A stretch of 64,000 nt of DNA from Zanthoxylum bungeanum (GCA_019454045.1 SKCR01015035.1:1-64000); one strand, 5' to 3'; positions 14,601 through 24,560 are shown, numbered from the stretch's first letter. Notes: generated from the sequence alone by a model not told the origin. Numbers and translations: made by a program.

Positions 14601-17600
14601 CTTCGAGGAGGTCCGCCTCGCGCCTCAATGGCTGGCCGCCTCAAGGTGCCGCCACGTATTTTCAAACATTGACCATATCGAATTGAATTTTTAAACCATG
14701 GCTGTCAATCATCATTACAATGGGCTTACCTCTGATTTTCCCCAACAATATTCCCCCAAGAGAATAAATCAGCAACTCCATCTCTTGATTTGGGTGTTCC
14801 TCAGTCTCCACGATTTGTTCACTTGTCGCTAAAACCTCGATGGCTCTATCTCCTTCTCATCTTCCGCCAAGAGAGTGACCCTCAAAGAATTGACTGCTCA
14901 TCTGCTCATCTAGCCATGTTTGTAATCCGATGTTAAAATGATTGCAAATAAGAGATCATGATGAATGGAATTGAAAATAAACTTTGTATTTAAGATTTAA
15001 TTTCAACAGTAACCAGAGTAGCAAAATACAAGAAAATCGCTCAAGCTTTTCAGCCTCCAGCAATACAAGGATTTTCCCTATTACAAGCTTACCTAAAACT
15101 CTCAATACCAGAGTACCCGTACATCTCATCATTACCTCTACCTATATATTATTTTTTTAACACCCACGCACTCGATATAATCCTTATTCCCTCTAACTAA
15201 CTTGGCCCACGTTAACAACCCTTCTGTCTAGCACCAGCTGTCATCATGCTCTCCAATTCATATGTCTCTCTTGATGGGCAAGATGCTTTTGGATGGATGT
15301 TGAAGATAGAGCATTTCTTAGACACATATCCCACTCCAAGCAAAGGATATCTATAGTAGCTTATCATTGAGAAGAGGAAGCCTTATCATGGTATTTTTGG
15401 ATGAGAAAGGATGGACAACTGAGATCATGGAGATCTTTCTTGGGAGCTGTTACATGAAGGTTTAGGGATTCAGTGTTTGAGAATCATGAGGGAGCTCTGT
15501 TCATGTTATCCCAGGCCACAACAGTCAAGGCTTATATCAAGGAATTTGCGGTATTTTCTAACGAAGTTAATGGGTTAATTGCCAAATCTTTATTGAATTG
15601 TTTCATATATGGGTTGAAAGTTGATATTAGAAGGGAAATGATGGCACTAAGACCTGCAAGCATCATGGAGGCCATGGATTTGGCTTTGTTACAAGAGGAG
15701 AAGTTAAGGGGATTAAGGGGTACTTTTAGAAATCAAAGAAATTCTTTCCAAATTTCCTCAACAAATCCTATTTGCTACGGTCACTAATCCTGAAAATAAG
15801 GTAGGAAGTTCTTCAATCAATGGTTGGTCTATCAAGAGGCTGACACCAACAGAAATGTAGGTCGGAAGAGATAAAGGCTTGTGCTATAATTGTGAAGAAA
15901 AATTTCATCTTGGGCACAAATGCAAGGCTAAAATGTTGCTCATGATTGTTCCAGATAGTGAAGAACGGGAGATGGCGGAAGGTAGGAATGTGGATGATTT
16001 ACACAGTGGAATGAGACTGAATGTGATCATCAAAAGTCAGAAATAAGCTTTCATGCTTTATCTGGGTATCCATTTCCAAAAACATCGAAGCTGTTAGGAT
16101 CAATCAAGGGAAAGTAGGTGAAGGTCTTAATAGACATTGGAAGCACCTCACCATTATATTCAACAAAGGGTACTTTCATATCTTGGTTTGGATGTTGTGG
16201 CTGTTCCATCAACTATCAAATAATTAAGGGCATTTATTAGCCTAACTCGGTACTATAGTAGGTTTATGAAGAATTATGCTGTGATTACTGCACCACTAAC
16301 TGATCTATTGAAAGTGGATTCCTTTCTTTGGAACGATCAAGCACAGGCTGCTTTCCATGATCCTTACCTAATTTCAATGGATGATGCTAGTAGTAAGGGT
16401 ATTGGGGCTGTCCTAATACGACATCCAATTGCTTACTTCAGTAAAAAGCTCAATGAAGATTGAAAAGGGTTTCTATATATGTAAGGGTGTTAGTGGCTAT
16501 CGTGGAAGCCGTCAACAAGTGGAGGTAGTACTTATTGGGCAGGCACTTTATCATTAGAACATATCATAAAAGTTTGAAGAGTTTAATGAACAGATTATTC
16601 AAACTCTTAAACAACATCAATACTTACCAAATCTATTGGATTTTGATTATGAAATTCAATATAAACCAGGAAAAGAGAATGTCCCAGCTGTCTGGTCAAT
16701 CTTAGAGATCTTATCGGCTAGCAAACAGGAGACGGACCCTGCCTTGACAGAAGAAGTAGTGCAGTAAGCGTCTTCGGACATAGGCTACCTGGTTGGTGCG
16801 GCATACCCTGTATTCCAACACAAAATCGAACTCTGCGAGCAATTCCTGCCATCGCGCTTGCTTGGAAGTCAACTTCTTTTGAGTAAGAAAAGAAAGTGGC
16901 TCACAGCCACATTGCCCGTCTTCACAACAAAACAAACTTTGACCCCATGAAGTCTACCCAATGCTAGATAATAGATCGATATGAACATAATGAGTTGTTC
17001 CGCAATAAAACCAGTTGTTGTTAATACCTTCTTCTCGGGAAAGCCATTCTCTGGATTCTTTCTTTAGGAATGAATACTAAGCAAAGTTAAGGCTTTAAAG
17101 ACCGAGCGAAAGGCGTAGAGTCGTTACTTTTAAATAACTTTATTGAAAGATTTAAATGACTTTATTGAAATCTTTTTTTTAAGAAATGAAAAGACCTGTA
17201 GCCGTGCAATATGAGATTGAAAAGCGGTGCTTGATTATACCATTTTTTAACATCTCGTTCCCCTTTTCGAATGCTCGTCACTTGCATTGATTTACTAAAA
17301 CAGGAAGAGCTGCCCTTATGACTGAAAGAACCGAACCATCTAGAATCCTTCTTTGCTCACTCCATGAGATAATCTACTTTGTATGATTTACTCAGACATC
17401 AAGAGCTAACTAAGAAGGGGGCCAACGAGCCCTTTTAAATCAAATGCCCGTGAGAATCTAATGACAGTCTAACACTGTGGTAGTTATTTCCCGGAGAAAG
17501 CATGCATTGGATATTCTTCAGGAGACTGGTATGTTAGACTGCAGACTAGTGGAGACACCTATGGATCCAAATGTTAAACTCCTACCAAAAGAGGGGGAGC

Positions 17601-20600
17601 CATTGGAGAATCCTGAAGAATATAGGAAGCTAATCGGAGAACCATTGGATGATCCTGGACAATACATGAGGCTAGTTGGAAAGTTGAACTACCTTACAAT
17701 CACTCGACCATATATTTCTTTTGTTGTAATCGTGGTTAGCCAATTTCTACAAACTCCTTGTCATAGTCATTGGGATGTTATACACATTCTTAGATATATT
17801 AAAAGAGCACTAAGCTAAGATCTACTATATGAAGATAAGGGACATACTCAAGTTATTGGTTATTCCGACGCAGATTGGGCAGGTTCTCCGTCAGATAAAC
17901 GCTCTATTACAGGTTATTGTGTTCTGATTGGAGGTAATTAATATCTTGGAAGAGTAAGAAGCAAGTTGTCGGCGCCAGGTCTAGTGCAAAGGCAGAGTAT
18001 AAGGCTATGGCCTTAGCAACATGCGAACTGGTATGGTTGAAACAATTATTACAAGAATTAAAGTTTGGAGGAGCACAAATGGAGCTAATCTGTGACAACC
18101 AGACAACATTACATATTGCCTCTAATCCTGTGTTTCATAAAGACCAAACACATAGAGCTGGATTGTCATTTTATCACGGAGAAAATTCTATTAGGATGTA
18201 TTGTTACTAGTTTTGTCAACTCAGAAGGTCAATCAGCAGATGTCCTTACCAAGTCTCTTCGAGACCCTCACATTGATTTCATTTGTAATAAGCTTGGTGC
18301 ATTTAACATGTGTACTCCAGTTTGAGGGGGAGTGTTAGAATTAGGAATATTGTTAGAATTAGGAATATAATAATTAAGTTAATTGCTAGAATTATTAGCA
18401 TTTATTTGTAATATTATCTTTCCTAATATGTTGTATTTCTAAGGCTATAAAAAGCCATCTCCTGTAAATATTTTCTCAAGTAATATAGAAGTATTTTATC
18501 TACTTCTTTATAATATAAATCAACAAAACCACGTTCACAGGCAGGAGGCGCAGAGCATCCTTGAGAGGCATCTATGAGCATGACTTACTTTGGCAGTTTT
18601 CGGTCGTCTTGGCAGCTGTGTGATGGAGACGTGATTTTCGGTCACTCCACATTTTTAAATGATTAGAGGTTAAATGAAACGGCTGACCGCCGCCTACTAC
18701 CTAGAAGCTGCCTAAACGATCGCCCAAACCGATTTTTTGACCATTCCACCACCATCTATTCCAATGTATGTTCGAGGCAGCTCTACGCTAGAAGCCTTAG
18801 ATTTTGATTTAATAGAAAGAGATGCCATGTTGGCTCAGCACAAATGTAACCTACAGAGGGTTCTATTACGAATGCATAATATGGCCAACAGACAGAGAGT
18901 GGATAAACAGTTTGATGTAGGAGAATGGGGATGGGTGAAACTCCAGCCATATAGGCAGCAATCATTGGCTAAAAGGGTGTTCAACAAGCTCAGCATGAGG
19001 CATTTTGGTCCCTATCTTATTACCAAACGCATTGATGTTGTGGCTTACTCATTACAATTATCTGCTTCTTCGAAAATACATCCTATGTTTCATATTTCTC
19101 AATTAAAGCTTACAAGTCTACCAATCCCGTTGTTGGGGATATGGCCTAACAATTATCTAATATGGAGGAAGGTTTTCTTTTGAGACCTTTATTTGTGGTT
19201 AGCAGTCGACTTATACAGCATGGCTCTCTTCAAATTCCTCAGGTGCTAATTCAGTGGGAACACTTGCTTGTGGAAGATTCCACCTGGGAGAATTTGGCTG
19301 CTTTCCAAGAGTCCTATCCAACCTTCAACCTTGAGGACTAGATTCCTTTCAATAGAGGGGTAATGTTACAGTGAAAAATGATGAAATCCAACAACAAAAC
19401 AAGAGAGGAACAACAAAGCAGGATGAGTGAGGAACAACAGAGCAGGAGTGAGAGACCTCAGAGAATTAGTTCTAAGCCCAAAAGATTTAAAGACTTTGTG
19501 TTTAATCAGGGTTCAAGTGTCAGTTGTAAATGGCGGCAAAAGTCGGTAAAGTTTCAAATGTTTGTTGGTCAATCAGTTAGAGGCATAGAGCACGTGATAG
19601 TTAGTTAAGGGCACGTGAGGTGAGCTGAAACAGAATATAAACTATAAATTGTAAACACTAAAATTGAAGGTCAATGAATATTTTTCTGAATCAATAACAG
19701 TCTTGGGAGTTCTTTTTAGGTTTAATCTTGAATCCACCACAATCCCAAACATGCTTGTACATGTACCTCCCTTAGGTAGAAAGAGAACAAGAAAAAGAAA
19801 TCAAGTAAATGCCCTCAATTGTCTGGTTAAGATCTATAATTGGCAGTATTCTAAAAGATGGCGTAGGCGGTCGCCTGGATGCGTTCTAGACGTTAGGCGG
19901 TGCCTAGCCGTCCCGTTTTGCCAAAAATCGATGAATTAGGCGACGCTTCACGAAAAAACCTTAGATCTAGGGCAAACAACGACTCATTTCGTCATGTGAA
20001 CAGCATATCGGCGTTGGACGGTATGGTATGAATACGAAGGATCGACACGTTTATCTCTGGAGGCGGTCTACACCCGTTGGTAGCCACAGACAGCAACCTG
20101 AAACTCCCAAATCCTCCTTTTAGGCCTAATTGAACCCAATTTTCAAACCCTAAACCTAGTTGACCTCAATTTGTCATATTATAACCCTAAATCTAATTGA
20201 ACTCTGATTTTTAAACACAAATAAAAAAAAATTGAATAAAACGTAAAACCACCTAGGCCGCCTAGCCCATCCATCTAACGCCTAACGTTTTTTAGAACAT
20301 TGATAATTGGATCCATTTTTTAGTTTGATTTTTTGGTTTATACAACACTTCAAATTGTTCTGTTTATATGGTCTACTTTGACAATGTAATGCACTGCGAC
20401 TTTAATTCTTTGCTCATTTATGAAGGATTCAATTTTATTTGGCAGACAACGTGGTTTTCATAATTTGTACACCTTGAAGGGAGGTGTTTCTCATTATCTT
20501 GAGAATGAAGGGCCCATAGAATGGGCTGGGAATTTGTTTGTGTTTGATTCCCGTCTCTCTCTCCCACCCTTGGCCTACAAGCCTGAAGCTGTAAGTGAAG

Positions 20601-21201
20601 AAAGCATGATTAGAAAGGCTTCTGAAAATCCATTTGCCACATGCTACATATGTGGTTCACAAGTTAGTGAGTTAAGGCATCGGAACTGTGCAAATCTTGA
20701 CTGCAACCTTCTCTTTCTGTAAGTTCACTTCTCTCTCTTCCCCTCTTGTTATCCTTAATTCTACAATTTCTCTCTTATGTAAGACGAATAGGCTTCCAGT
20801 TTTGTCACCTTCTCTCGTGATTCTGATTTGAGAGTTGCTTGTTTGTTTATCAAATGAAAATGGTAGGGCTTTTGCCATCCTCGTACCCCAAAAAATATCC
20901 CCAAATCATGCCTTTCAAATATCTTGCATTGTTATATTTTATTTCCATTAATTTCTCTCATTCCTTTGGTTGATGACTTCCCTGAATTTAATGATTGTCA
21001 TTTGACTTAGACATTGCATTTCTTGTGTCAATGTTTCTCATATTCAGATGTTGTGCTGATTGTGTGAAGAATTTAAGTGGTTGTTGCTGCTTGAACTGCA
21101 CCACTGCCCCTCGACTTAGACCTGTTCTTCCAGGGTATCAAAGATATAAAAAATGGCACATGTATCGAGATTCAGAAGTGCAAAGTGAGTTAAAGGTTTG
21201 A
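2603..21201 (+). CDS. STR8: Rhodanese-like / TrhO-family protein, chloroplast type (STR8-like), 8 exons
   Basis: Exons, all joining in frame to 442 codons plus TGA: 2603-2941, 4217-4270, 5481-5630, 6296-6458, 7473-7564, 8279-8382, 20446-20718, 21048-21201. Introns are GT-AG except intron 3, which starts GCAAGC (a GC-AG intron). Residues 1-~70 are Ser/Thr/basic and look like a plastid transit peptide, followed by an Asp run (~residues 74-83). Residues ~85-185 hold the TrhO N-terminal domain (GRVYVNEQGINAQYSGP). The rhodanese domain follows (LDVRNGYEWDIGHFYGARRP, ~231-250), with the active-site loop CTGGIRC and catalytic Cys287. The C-terminus is Cys-rich (C367, C370, C382, C387, C393-409) and probably binds zinc. 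Bacterial TrhO hydroxylates U34 of tRNAs, so a plastid tRNA role is inference. Length and order fit Arabidopsis STR8. Intron 6 is 12,063 bp of nested transposons. The gene looks intact if exon 3 copy 2 is used. Confidence 0.9.
3218..3410. mobile_element. Tourist-like MITE, 193 bp, TSD TAA
   Basis: The terminal inverted repeat is GGGCAACCCCAA on the left and the complement of GAGCAACCCCAA on the right. It is flanked by TAA at 3215-3217 and 3411-3413, as expected for PIF/Harbinger-derived Tourist MITEs. It lies in intron 1 of the rhodanese gene. Confidence 0.75.
3414..3663. mobile_element. Second Tourist-like MITE, 250 bp, TSD TAA
   Basis: The left end GGCTTTGTTTG pairs with the right end CAAACAGAGCC. 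It is flanked by TAA at 3411-3413 and 3664-3666. It directly abuts the previous MITE and shares its right TAA. Confidence 0.7.
4634..4784 (+). pseudogene. Frameshifted duplicate of exon 3 (copy A)
   Basis: The copy is 151 nt against 150 nt for the intact one at 5481-5630. One extra T in a T run after the GAGGAAGAAAA stretch produces an immediate in-frame TGA. It keeps a usable acceptor (TTTTCGCAG) and the GC donor (CAG|GCAAGC), so its inclusion in mRNA would truncate the protein in the N-terminal domain. The functional transcript must skip it. Confidence 0.9.
5063..5271. mobile_element. GGTTCC-rich hAT-like terminal fragment
   Basis: The stretch is made almost wholly of GGTTCC / GGAACC / CCGGTTCGG words. 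It ends GGCCGGGTCTA, which read backwards resembles the TAGACCCGGCC start of plant non-autonomous hAT elements. The junction with duplicated unit B is exact: B begins at the next base. The left end runs into poly-T with no matching terminus, so only one end is seen. Confidence 0.55.
5715..5767 (+). pseudogene. Partial third copy of exon 3 (3' third only)
   Basis: This repeats the last 53 bp of exon 3 including its GCAAGC donor, but has no acceptor directly upstream. It is part of the 137-bp internal duplication within the segmental repeat and lies inside intron 3. Confidence 0.85.
9113..9250 (-). repeat. Direct-repeat copy 1, probable truncated gypsy LTR end
   Basis: About 138 bp, ATGTTTGTAATTCGATG to GCTCAAGCTTTTCA-like sequence, matches 14926-15056 in the same orientation with few differences. 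The pair flanks the minus-strand gypsy relic, as the two LTRs of one deleted element would. Confidence 0.6.
9251..9619 (-). pseudogene. Ty3/gypsy pol relic (protease-RT junction)
   Basis: Reading right to left, the frame gives a gypsy pre-RT segment (LEFLLEEFQKVFHERNCLPP) followed, after a frameshift, by the part leading into RT. The rest of RT is missing. It continues rightward at 10204, interrupted by an hAT element. It lies in intron 6 of the rhodanese gene, antisense to it. Confidence 0.65.
9628..10195. mobile_element. Non-autonomous hAT element, 568 bp, TSD GTGTCATG
   Basis: The terminal inverted repeat is TATGGGTGTGCAT on the left and the complement of TAGGGGTGTGCAT on the right. Both sides have subterminal CGGTTCGGTT / AACCGAACC repeats. 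A perfect 8-bp target duplication GTGTCATG lies at 9620-9627 and 10196-10203. It has no coding capacity. It split the minus-strand gypsy pol relic. Confidence 0.92.
10204..10440 (-). pseudogene. Ty3/gypsy protease relic (3' half)
   Basis: The minus frame reads FFESLGQPVEGTPQLGVCLD and onward, a typical segment downstream of the gypsy aspartic protease active site. The upstream half with the IDS active-site remnant lies at ~14680-14720, beyond a 4.2-kb hAT insertion cluster. It has several breaks and is a relic. Confidence 0.65.
10447..13800 (-). mobile_element. hAT transposon relic, ~3.35 kb
   Basis: The element carries a degenerate hAT transposase on the minus strand. Both ends are rich in GAGGCG/CGCCTC subterminal repeats: GATGCGAGGCG near 10455, GACGCCTCGAGGC near 13790. 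A clear TIR and 8-bp TSD could not be fixed, so the ends are approximate. It is inserted in a gypsy protease gene inside intron 6. Confidence 0.7.
10720..13290 (-). pseudogene. hAT-family transposase (BED finger, DUF659/RNase H-like, hATC), broken
   Basis: Reading from 13290 down: a BED-type zinc finger with C-x2-C and H-x4-H at ~13160-13092 (QCNFCLK ... MKEHLAGVHG), a short basic linker, then the segment TPCAAHCIGLMLEDIG near 12350-12300. Next come VLKTTKPLVNVLRMTDGE near 11950-11890 and the dimerisation-domain signature AVKILSLTCSSSGFER near 11395-11330. It ends in an Asp/Glu-rich tail encoded by the CATCAT repeat near 10730-10860. These blocks and their order are those of plant hAT transposases. 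They sit in several frames with multiple stops, so the gene is dead. Confidence 0.85.
13809..14671. mobile_element. Non-autonomous hAT element, 863 bp, TSD ACCATATC
   Basis: The left end CAGTGTTTAAAAAAGCG pairs with the complement of the right end, CAATGTTTGAAAATACG. Subterminal GGCGGCC/GCCTC repeats lie at both ends. A perfect 8-bp TSD ACCATATC is at 13801-13808 and 14672-14679. It has no transposase. It sits directly beside the larger hAT relic. Confidence 0.92.
14680..14925 (-). pseudogene. Ty3/gypsy gag-protease junction relic
   Basis: The minus frame contains a Glu-rich stretch and then GKPIVMMIDSHG, a degenerate form of the gypsy aspartic protease active site (usually IDSGATHNF). It breaks off at the hAT TSD. 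It belongs with 10204-10440 and 9251-9619. Confidence 0.65.
14926..15230 (-). repeat. Probable gypsy LTR (minus strand), contains direct-repeat copy 2
   Basis: Bases 14926-15056 repeat 9113-9250. On the minus strand the adjoining stretch to ~15230 has a TATATAGGTAGAGG TATA-like site and no ORF, as an LTR would. The outer boundary is not defined. Confidence 0.5.
15240..16160 (+). pseudogene. Chromovirus-type gypsy gag and protease start, broken
   Basis: The plus frames give a gag segment (FGWMLKIEHFL near 15290; TTVKAYIKEFAVFSNEVNG and LLNCFIYGLKVDIRREM at 15473-15787), then a CCHC zinc knuckle (CYNCEEKFHLGHKCK, ~15881-15925). A protease-like VLIDIGS follows near 16115-16135. Several frameshifts and stops are present. 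The RT domain that should follow is missing, because a deletion joins protease to RNase H near 16160-16230. Confidence 0.75.
16230..16700 (+). pseudogene. Gypsy RT end / RNase H relic
   Basis: The frame reads YAVITAPLTDLLKVDSFLW and then MDDASSKGIGAVLIRHPIAY, corresponding to the RT thumb and start of RNase H. A later part, LLDFDYEIQYKPGKEN-like, lies at ~16630-16680. Frameshifts separate the parts. It continues the gag relic upstream. Confidence 0.7.
16711..16935 (-). pseudogene. Gypsy RNase H fragment, opposite strand
   Basis: The minus frame reads LTSKQARWQELLAEFDFVLEY, the conserved C-terminal part of gypsy RNase H, followed by degenerate sequence. It is in the opposite orientation to the adjoining relic, so it comes from another element or an inversion. 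Confidence 0.65.
16936..17466. other. Unassigned insert, possibly organelle-derived
   Basis: No ORF or TE domain was recognised. Base use is less AT-rich than its surroundings and resembles plant mitochondrial intergenic DNA (for example GACCGAGCGAAAGGCGTAG, GAAAGAACCGAACC). It has abrupt junctions with a gypsy fragment on the left and a copia fragment on the right, which are also common in plant mtDNA. This is judged by eye only. Confidence 0.3.
17467..18325 (+). pseudogene. Ty1/copia RT end and RNase H relic
   Basis: The plus frames read HALDILQETGMLDC, YMRLVGKLNYLTITRP, VIGYSDADWAGSPSDKRS and ALATCELVWLKQLLQELKFG. Then comes QSADVLTKSL, the canonical end of copia pol. Frameshifts lie near 17815, 17940 and 18150. 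The 5' part of the element is missing at ~17467. Confidence 0.85.
18333..18525 (+). repeat. Copia 3' LTR, 193 bp
   Basis: It starts TGTTAGAATTAGG right after a purine tract (GAGGGGGAG, 18324-18332) and ends CAACA. It contains a TATAAAAAG site near 18447. The short length suits small copia lineages. No 5' LTR partner is present. Confidence 0.75.
18737..19341 (+). pseudogene. Gypsy integrase C-terminus with chromodomain
   Basis: The frame reads ERDAMLAQHKCNLQRVLLRM, RQRVDKQFDVGEWGWVKLQP and MRHFGPYLITKRIDVVAYSL, the GPY/F module of gypsy integrase. A frameshift follows, then VLIQWEHLLVEDSTWENL, a chromodomain-type tail. This assigns the element to the chromoviruses (Tekay-like). It is likely the 3' end of the gag relic at 15.24 kb, with the copia and other pieces inserted between. 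Confidence 0.8.
19364..19741 (+). repeat. Chromovirus 3' LTR, ~378 bp
   Basis: It begins TGTTACAGTG just after the purine tract AATAGAGGGG and ends near ATCCACCACA. Its position right after the chromodomain ORF fits a 3' LTR. No matching 5' LTR was found, so the right boundary is tentative. Confidence 0.6.
19844..20302. mobile_element. Non-autonomous hAT element, 459 bp, TSD ATAATTGG
   Basis: The left end CAGTATTCTAAAAGATGGCG pairs with the complement of the right end, CAATGTTCTAAAAAACG. Subterminal GGCGG/CCGCC repeats are present. A perfect 8-bp TSD ATAATTGG is at 19836-19843 and 20303-20310. Its right end is only 143 bp upstream of exon 7 of the rhodanese gene. Confidence 0.92.
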
Positions 21202-23537
21202 TCATTCATTCATATGCAAGGTCAGAAGAGGATAATTTTATGTTCTTCATCTGTTTTTGCTTCACTGGGAACATGAGCCAAAGATTCCAGGATCAACAAG
21301 ATAATCATGGGAAGGAAATCTTGATACATGCATATGGCATTGGCAGCCTCCAGTAATTCTTTGGAAAACAGCTTGCAGCCTCTAGAGCAAATATAATGCA
21401 CAAGAGAGTTGCTTACATCTTGTTAGATCTGAAATAGATTGCAACTGAAACTTCTTATTTGATAAAAAAAACTTGAACTCAGTTTTATTTTTTTATTTGT
21501 GGCTGTAGAAATCAACAGGAAAAAAATAGCTGGATTCTTTTTTGGTCGCTTCTGCGGATAAGAAACAGGAAAAAATAACATATAAAAATGATCATATTTA
21601 GGTAATATTCTCTTGCAATGAGAGAGGAGAAAATTTTAAATTACTTTATAATTTCAATGTGTTTGGTTTGCATATTTAGGGTTGAATTTGATTTCCAATG
21701 GAATTTGAGGTGGTGTTTGGTTGGGAGGAGAGGAGAGGAGGGTTGAGGAAATGATGATGGAAAATTTGTACAAGGAAAAAAAAATTATATATTTTTTAAT
21801 GAATAAATTTACTATTTTATACTAAATATCAATATTTATTAGTCAATTTGTTTATAAAATTAAAAATTAAAAATAATCTAAATATTGAAAAATATTTTTA
21901 ATTAAAATTATATTTTATTTATTTAATGTTATTTTAATTAATGATAATAATTTTAAATAAGTTTATAATAAAATTATTATTAAACATAAATAATTTAATT
22001 ATAATATTAAATTAACAATATTTTTATAAATAATTATAAATTTGAAAATTAAACGACTTAAATAAATAATATTATATTATTAGTATCCATATATATATAT
22101 GAATTGTAAAGTATACAATAATAATAGTAAAATCAAATTTTAGATAAAATTATAAATAAAGTCCAGTGCTTTCACATTTAAATGAAATAAAATATCAATT
22201 AAAGTATTATTATTGATTTATCCTCAATATTCACTTTCAATAGAGCCACTGTCATAGTATTTGTAAAAATATAAATTTTACATTTTAAGTGTTTTAATTT
22301 AGCTCATTTTACAAAATTGATTGATGATGCATATGGATTAGGATTGTAAAATACGAGTTCGGATCCAGATTCATATTAAATTTTTCGAATCTGAATCTGC
22401 AAAGAAATATACTGATCTTACCTGTACAGATTTTCGAATATCTGAATCCGCAAAAAATAAAGAATTTTATTTTTTTTCTTTTTAAATTATTTAATTTTAA
22501 ACATCCAAAATAAAAAAAAAATATCTATAATTAAGTAATATCAATTTAACATCCAAAACAATATATATAATTTAAAATATATCCAAAATAATATAAATAT
22601 ATAATAAAATCATAAATAAAGATACTTTTATTTATTTTTATTATATTATTTCCGGATACGGATATCCAGATTCAATTGAATCTGGATCTGAATATTGTTG
22701 ACATCCCTATTTATAGAATGGACTTGGATAAGGTCCATAATTATTTTGGATATGACATAAATGATTATATTATACATGATTTATATATAATTTTTTGTTT
22801 TAAACTAATTATTTTACTATTCACAAGAAAATAGTAAATAATTAATCAAGTTATTTAAATAAATATTACAAAATTTAAATATTAAAAGAATAATAATAAT
22901 TGCAAACGAAATACCGACATGAGAAAATAAAAAAAATCATACCATTTTGTACGATTAAAAATATTTAAGAAATAATTAATTTTTTAAATAAATAAAAATA
23001 ATAATTATAAATAATTATTTAAGAAATAAAAAAACTATAAATATTTTTGAAATAAATATTACAAAATTTTTTTGAAGTAAATATTACAATATAAATAACT
23101 ATAAATATTTTTTAAATGAATATTATAAAAAAATACGAAATAAATATTATAATGAAAAATGAATTAATTATGTTACAGATTAAAAAAATAATAATTATTA
23201 TTATACATAATAAAATATTAAAAAATATATAAAATTTTTATATGAGTGATATTGGAAGTTCATGTTTTAATTGAGAGAGGAGGAATCCAAATTCCACCAT
23301 TTGAGGAAAATTAAAATCCTATGGAATTCAAATTCATTCTCCACTCATGTAATCAAACAATGAAAATGAGAAAGGAATTTGAATTCCTTCCTCTCCCCCT
23401 CCTATCAATCCAAGAGAACTTGCTATGAGGGAATTTGAATTCCTTATCAATAGCTCAGGAATTTTAAATCTCAACTTAAATAAAAAAATTTCATAATTAT
23501 CCTTCAAATGAATTAGTTTCAGAATATTTATTATTTC
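21202..23537. other. AT-rich gene-free region with a possible large MITE
   Basis: Downstream of the rhodanese stop. Bases 21750-23200 are extremely AT-rich with no ORF. The outer parts near 21658 (TGTGTTTGGTTTGCAT) and 23360 (complement of CATTGTTTGATTACAT) are loosely inverted, with AATTTGAATTCC-type words at both ends. An old ~1.7-kb non-autonomous DNA element is therefore possible. Nothing else was recognised. Confidence 0.4.
22339..22709. mobile_element. Probable non-autonomous hAT element, 371 bp
   Basis: The left end TAGGATTGTAAAATACGAG and the complement of the right end TAGGGATGTCAACAATATT align imperfectly. Both are followed by CGGATCCAGATTCA / CAGATCCAGATTCA subterminal words. The flanks (CATATGGA, TTTATAGA) are only partly alike, so the TSD is unproven. 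Confidence 0.5.
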
Positions 23538-24560
23538 ATTGTAATATCCCAGGTTTTTCGGAACAATATAAGAAAATTTTCGAATTAAAGTTAAAAATTT
23601 GGAACATGATGATAATTGAAAATAAGAGTATATGTGTTGAAAAATAGATCGGAATATTTTTAAAGTGAAGTTTCATCGCGTTGGAAAACGTGTGATTTCG
23701 AGAATCAGTTACGCGATTCCTAATTATATCGTTATACGCGTAAAAATTTCTTGTTTCGACTATAAAAATTACAAACGAACTCCGATTGAGTTCATTTTTG
23801 AATCATCGGATTCATATTTCCGAGACGAACAACTTTTGTGTTGAACATTTTTTGAAATTCACATAAGAAGGGCTTTAAAACAGTTGATTTCCGAAAATAT
23901 CCTTCTAAGTGAGGGCAATTTTATAATTTCTGGAAAATAGCACTATACATGAGGCTCATTTTTCTCTCCATCAGGACCATCACTCTGGAAACTTCCACTG
24001 TCTCTCTCTGAAGCTACGTTTTTTCTACTCTCAATGGTCATTACTCACGTAGTTGCAAGCCATAATTCACCCCACCCTTATTCAATTTCCAAGCCCTTAA
24101 TCTACTATTTTCGTCCATCATGCTCCCTATGTAGTGCTTGTGTTTATTTTGTGCAAGGAAAGCAAGGAAAGTTCAACTTTTTCTCCCACCATGGCCGAAT
24201 TATTGTAGCAAAAGGGATTTTCAAGTTTTCAATTTTAATATCTAATAATTTATGCTTGCTTGTTTCTTTTGGTTAGTTAGCTTATCAACTTTACTTAATT
24301 ATGTTATTTAAGCTTTATTTCGGTATTGCATAAAATGGGTTTGTTTTATGCTGCCATGAATTTTGGGGTAATTCCTAATTGATGGCTTTTGACTTTTGTG
24401 GTGTATGAGATGGTGTTTGGTTATATGAAGTGGTTATTTTGTTAGGGTGAACAAAATTGGTTGAGGAGCGTGGGGCAGTTTTGGTCAGCTTAGTGCTTGT
24501 CAGTGGAGCAGATTTTCTTAGGAAATTATTGAGGACAGTGAAGTAGGCCGGTTCGACAGT
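23538..24560 (+). repeat. Gypsy LTR-like stretch
   Basis: It begins TTGTAATATCCCAGGTTTTTC, resembling the TGTAA(C/T)ATCCC start of many plant gypsy LTRs. A transcript-leader-like CT-rich stretch follows near 23960-24020. There is no internal domain, partner LTR or clear right end. It is probably truncated by the Athila LTR that starts near 24.6 kb. Confidence 0.35.

Noticed and set aside
24034..24276. 80-codon plus-strand ORF
   Set aside because: No recognisable domain, and it lies in an LTR-like stretch; treated as chance.
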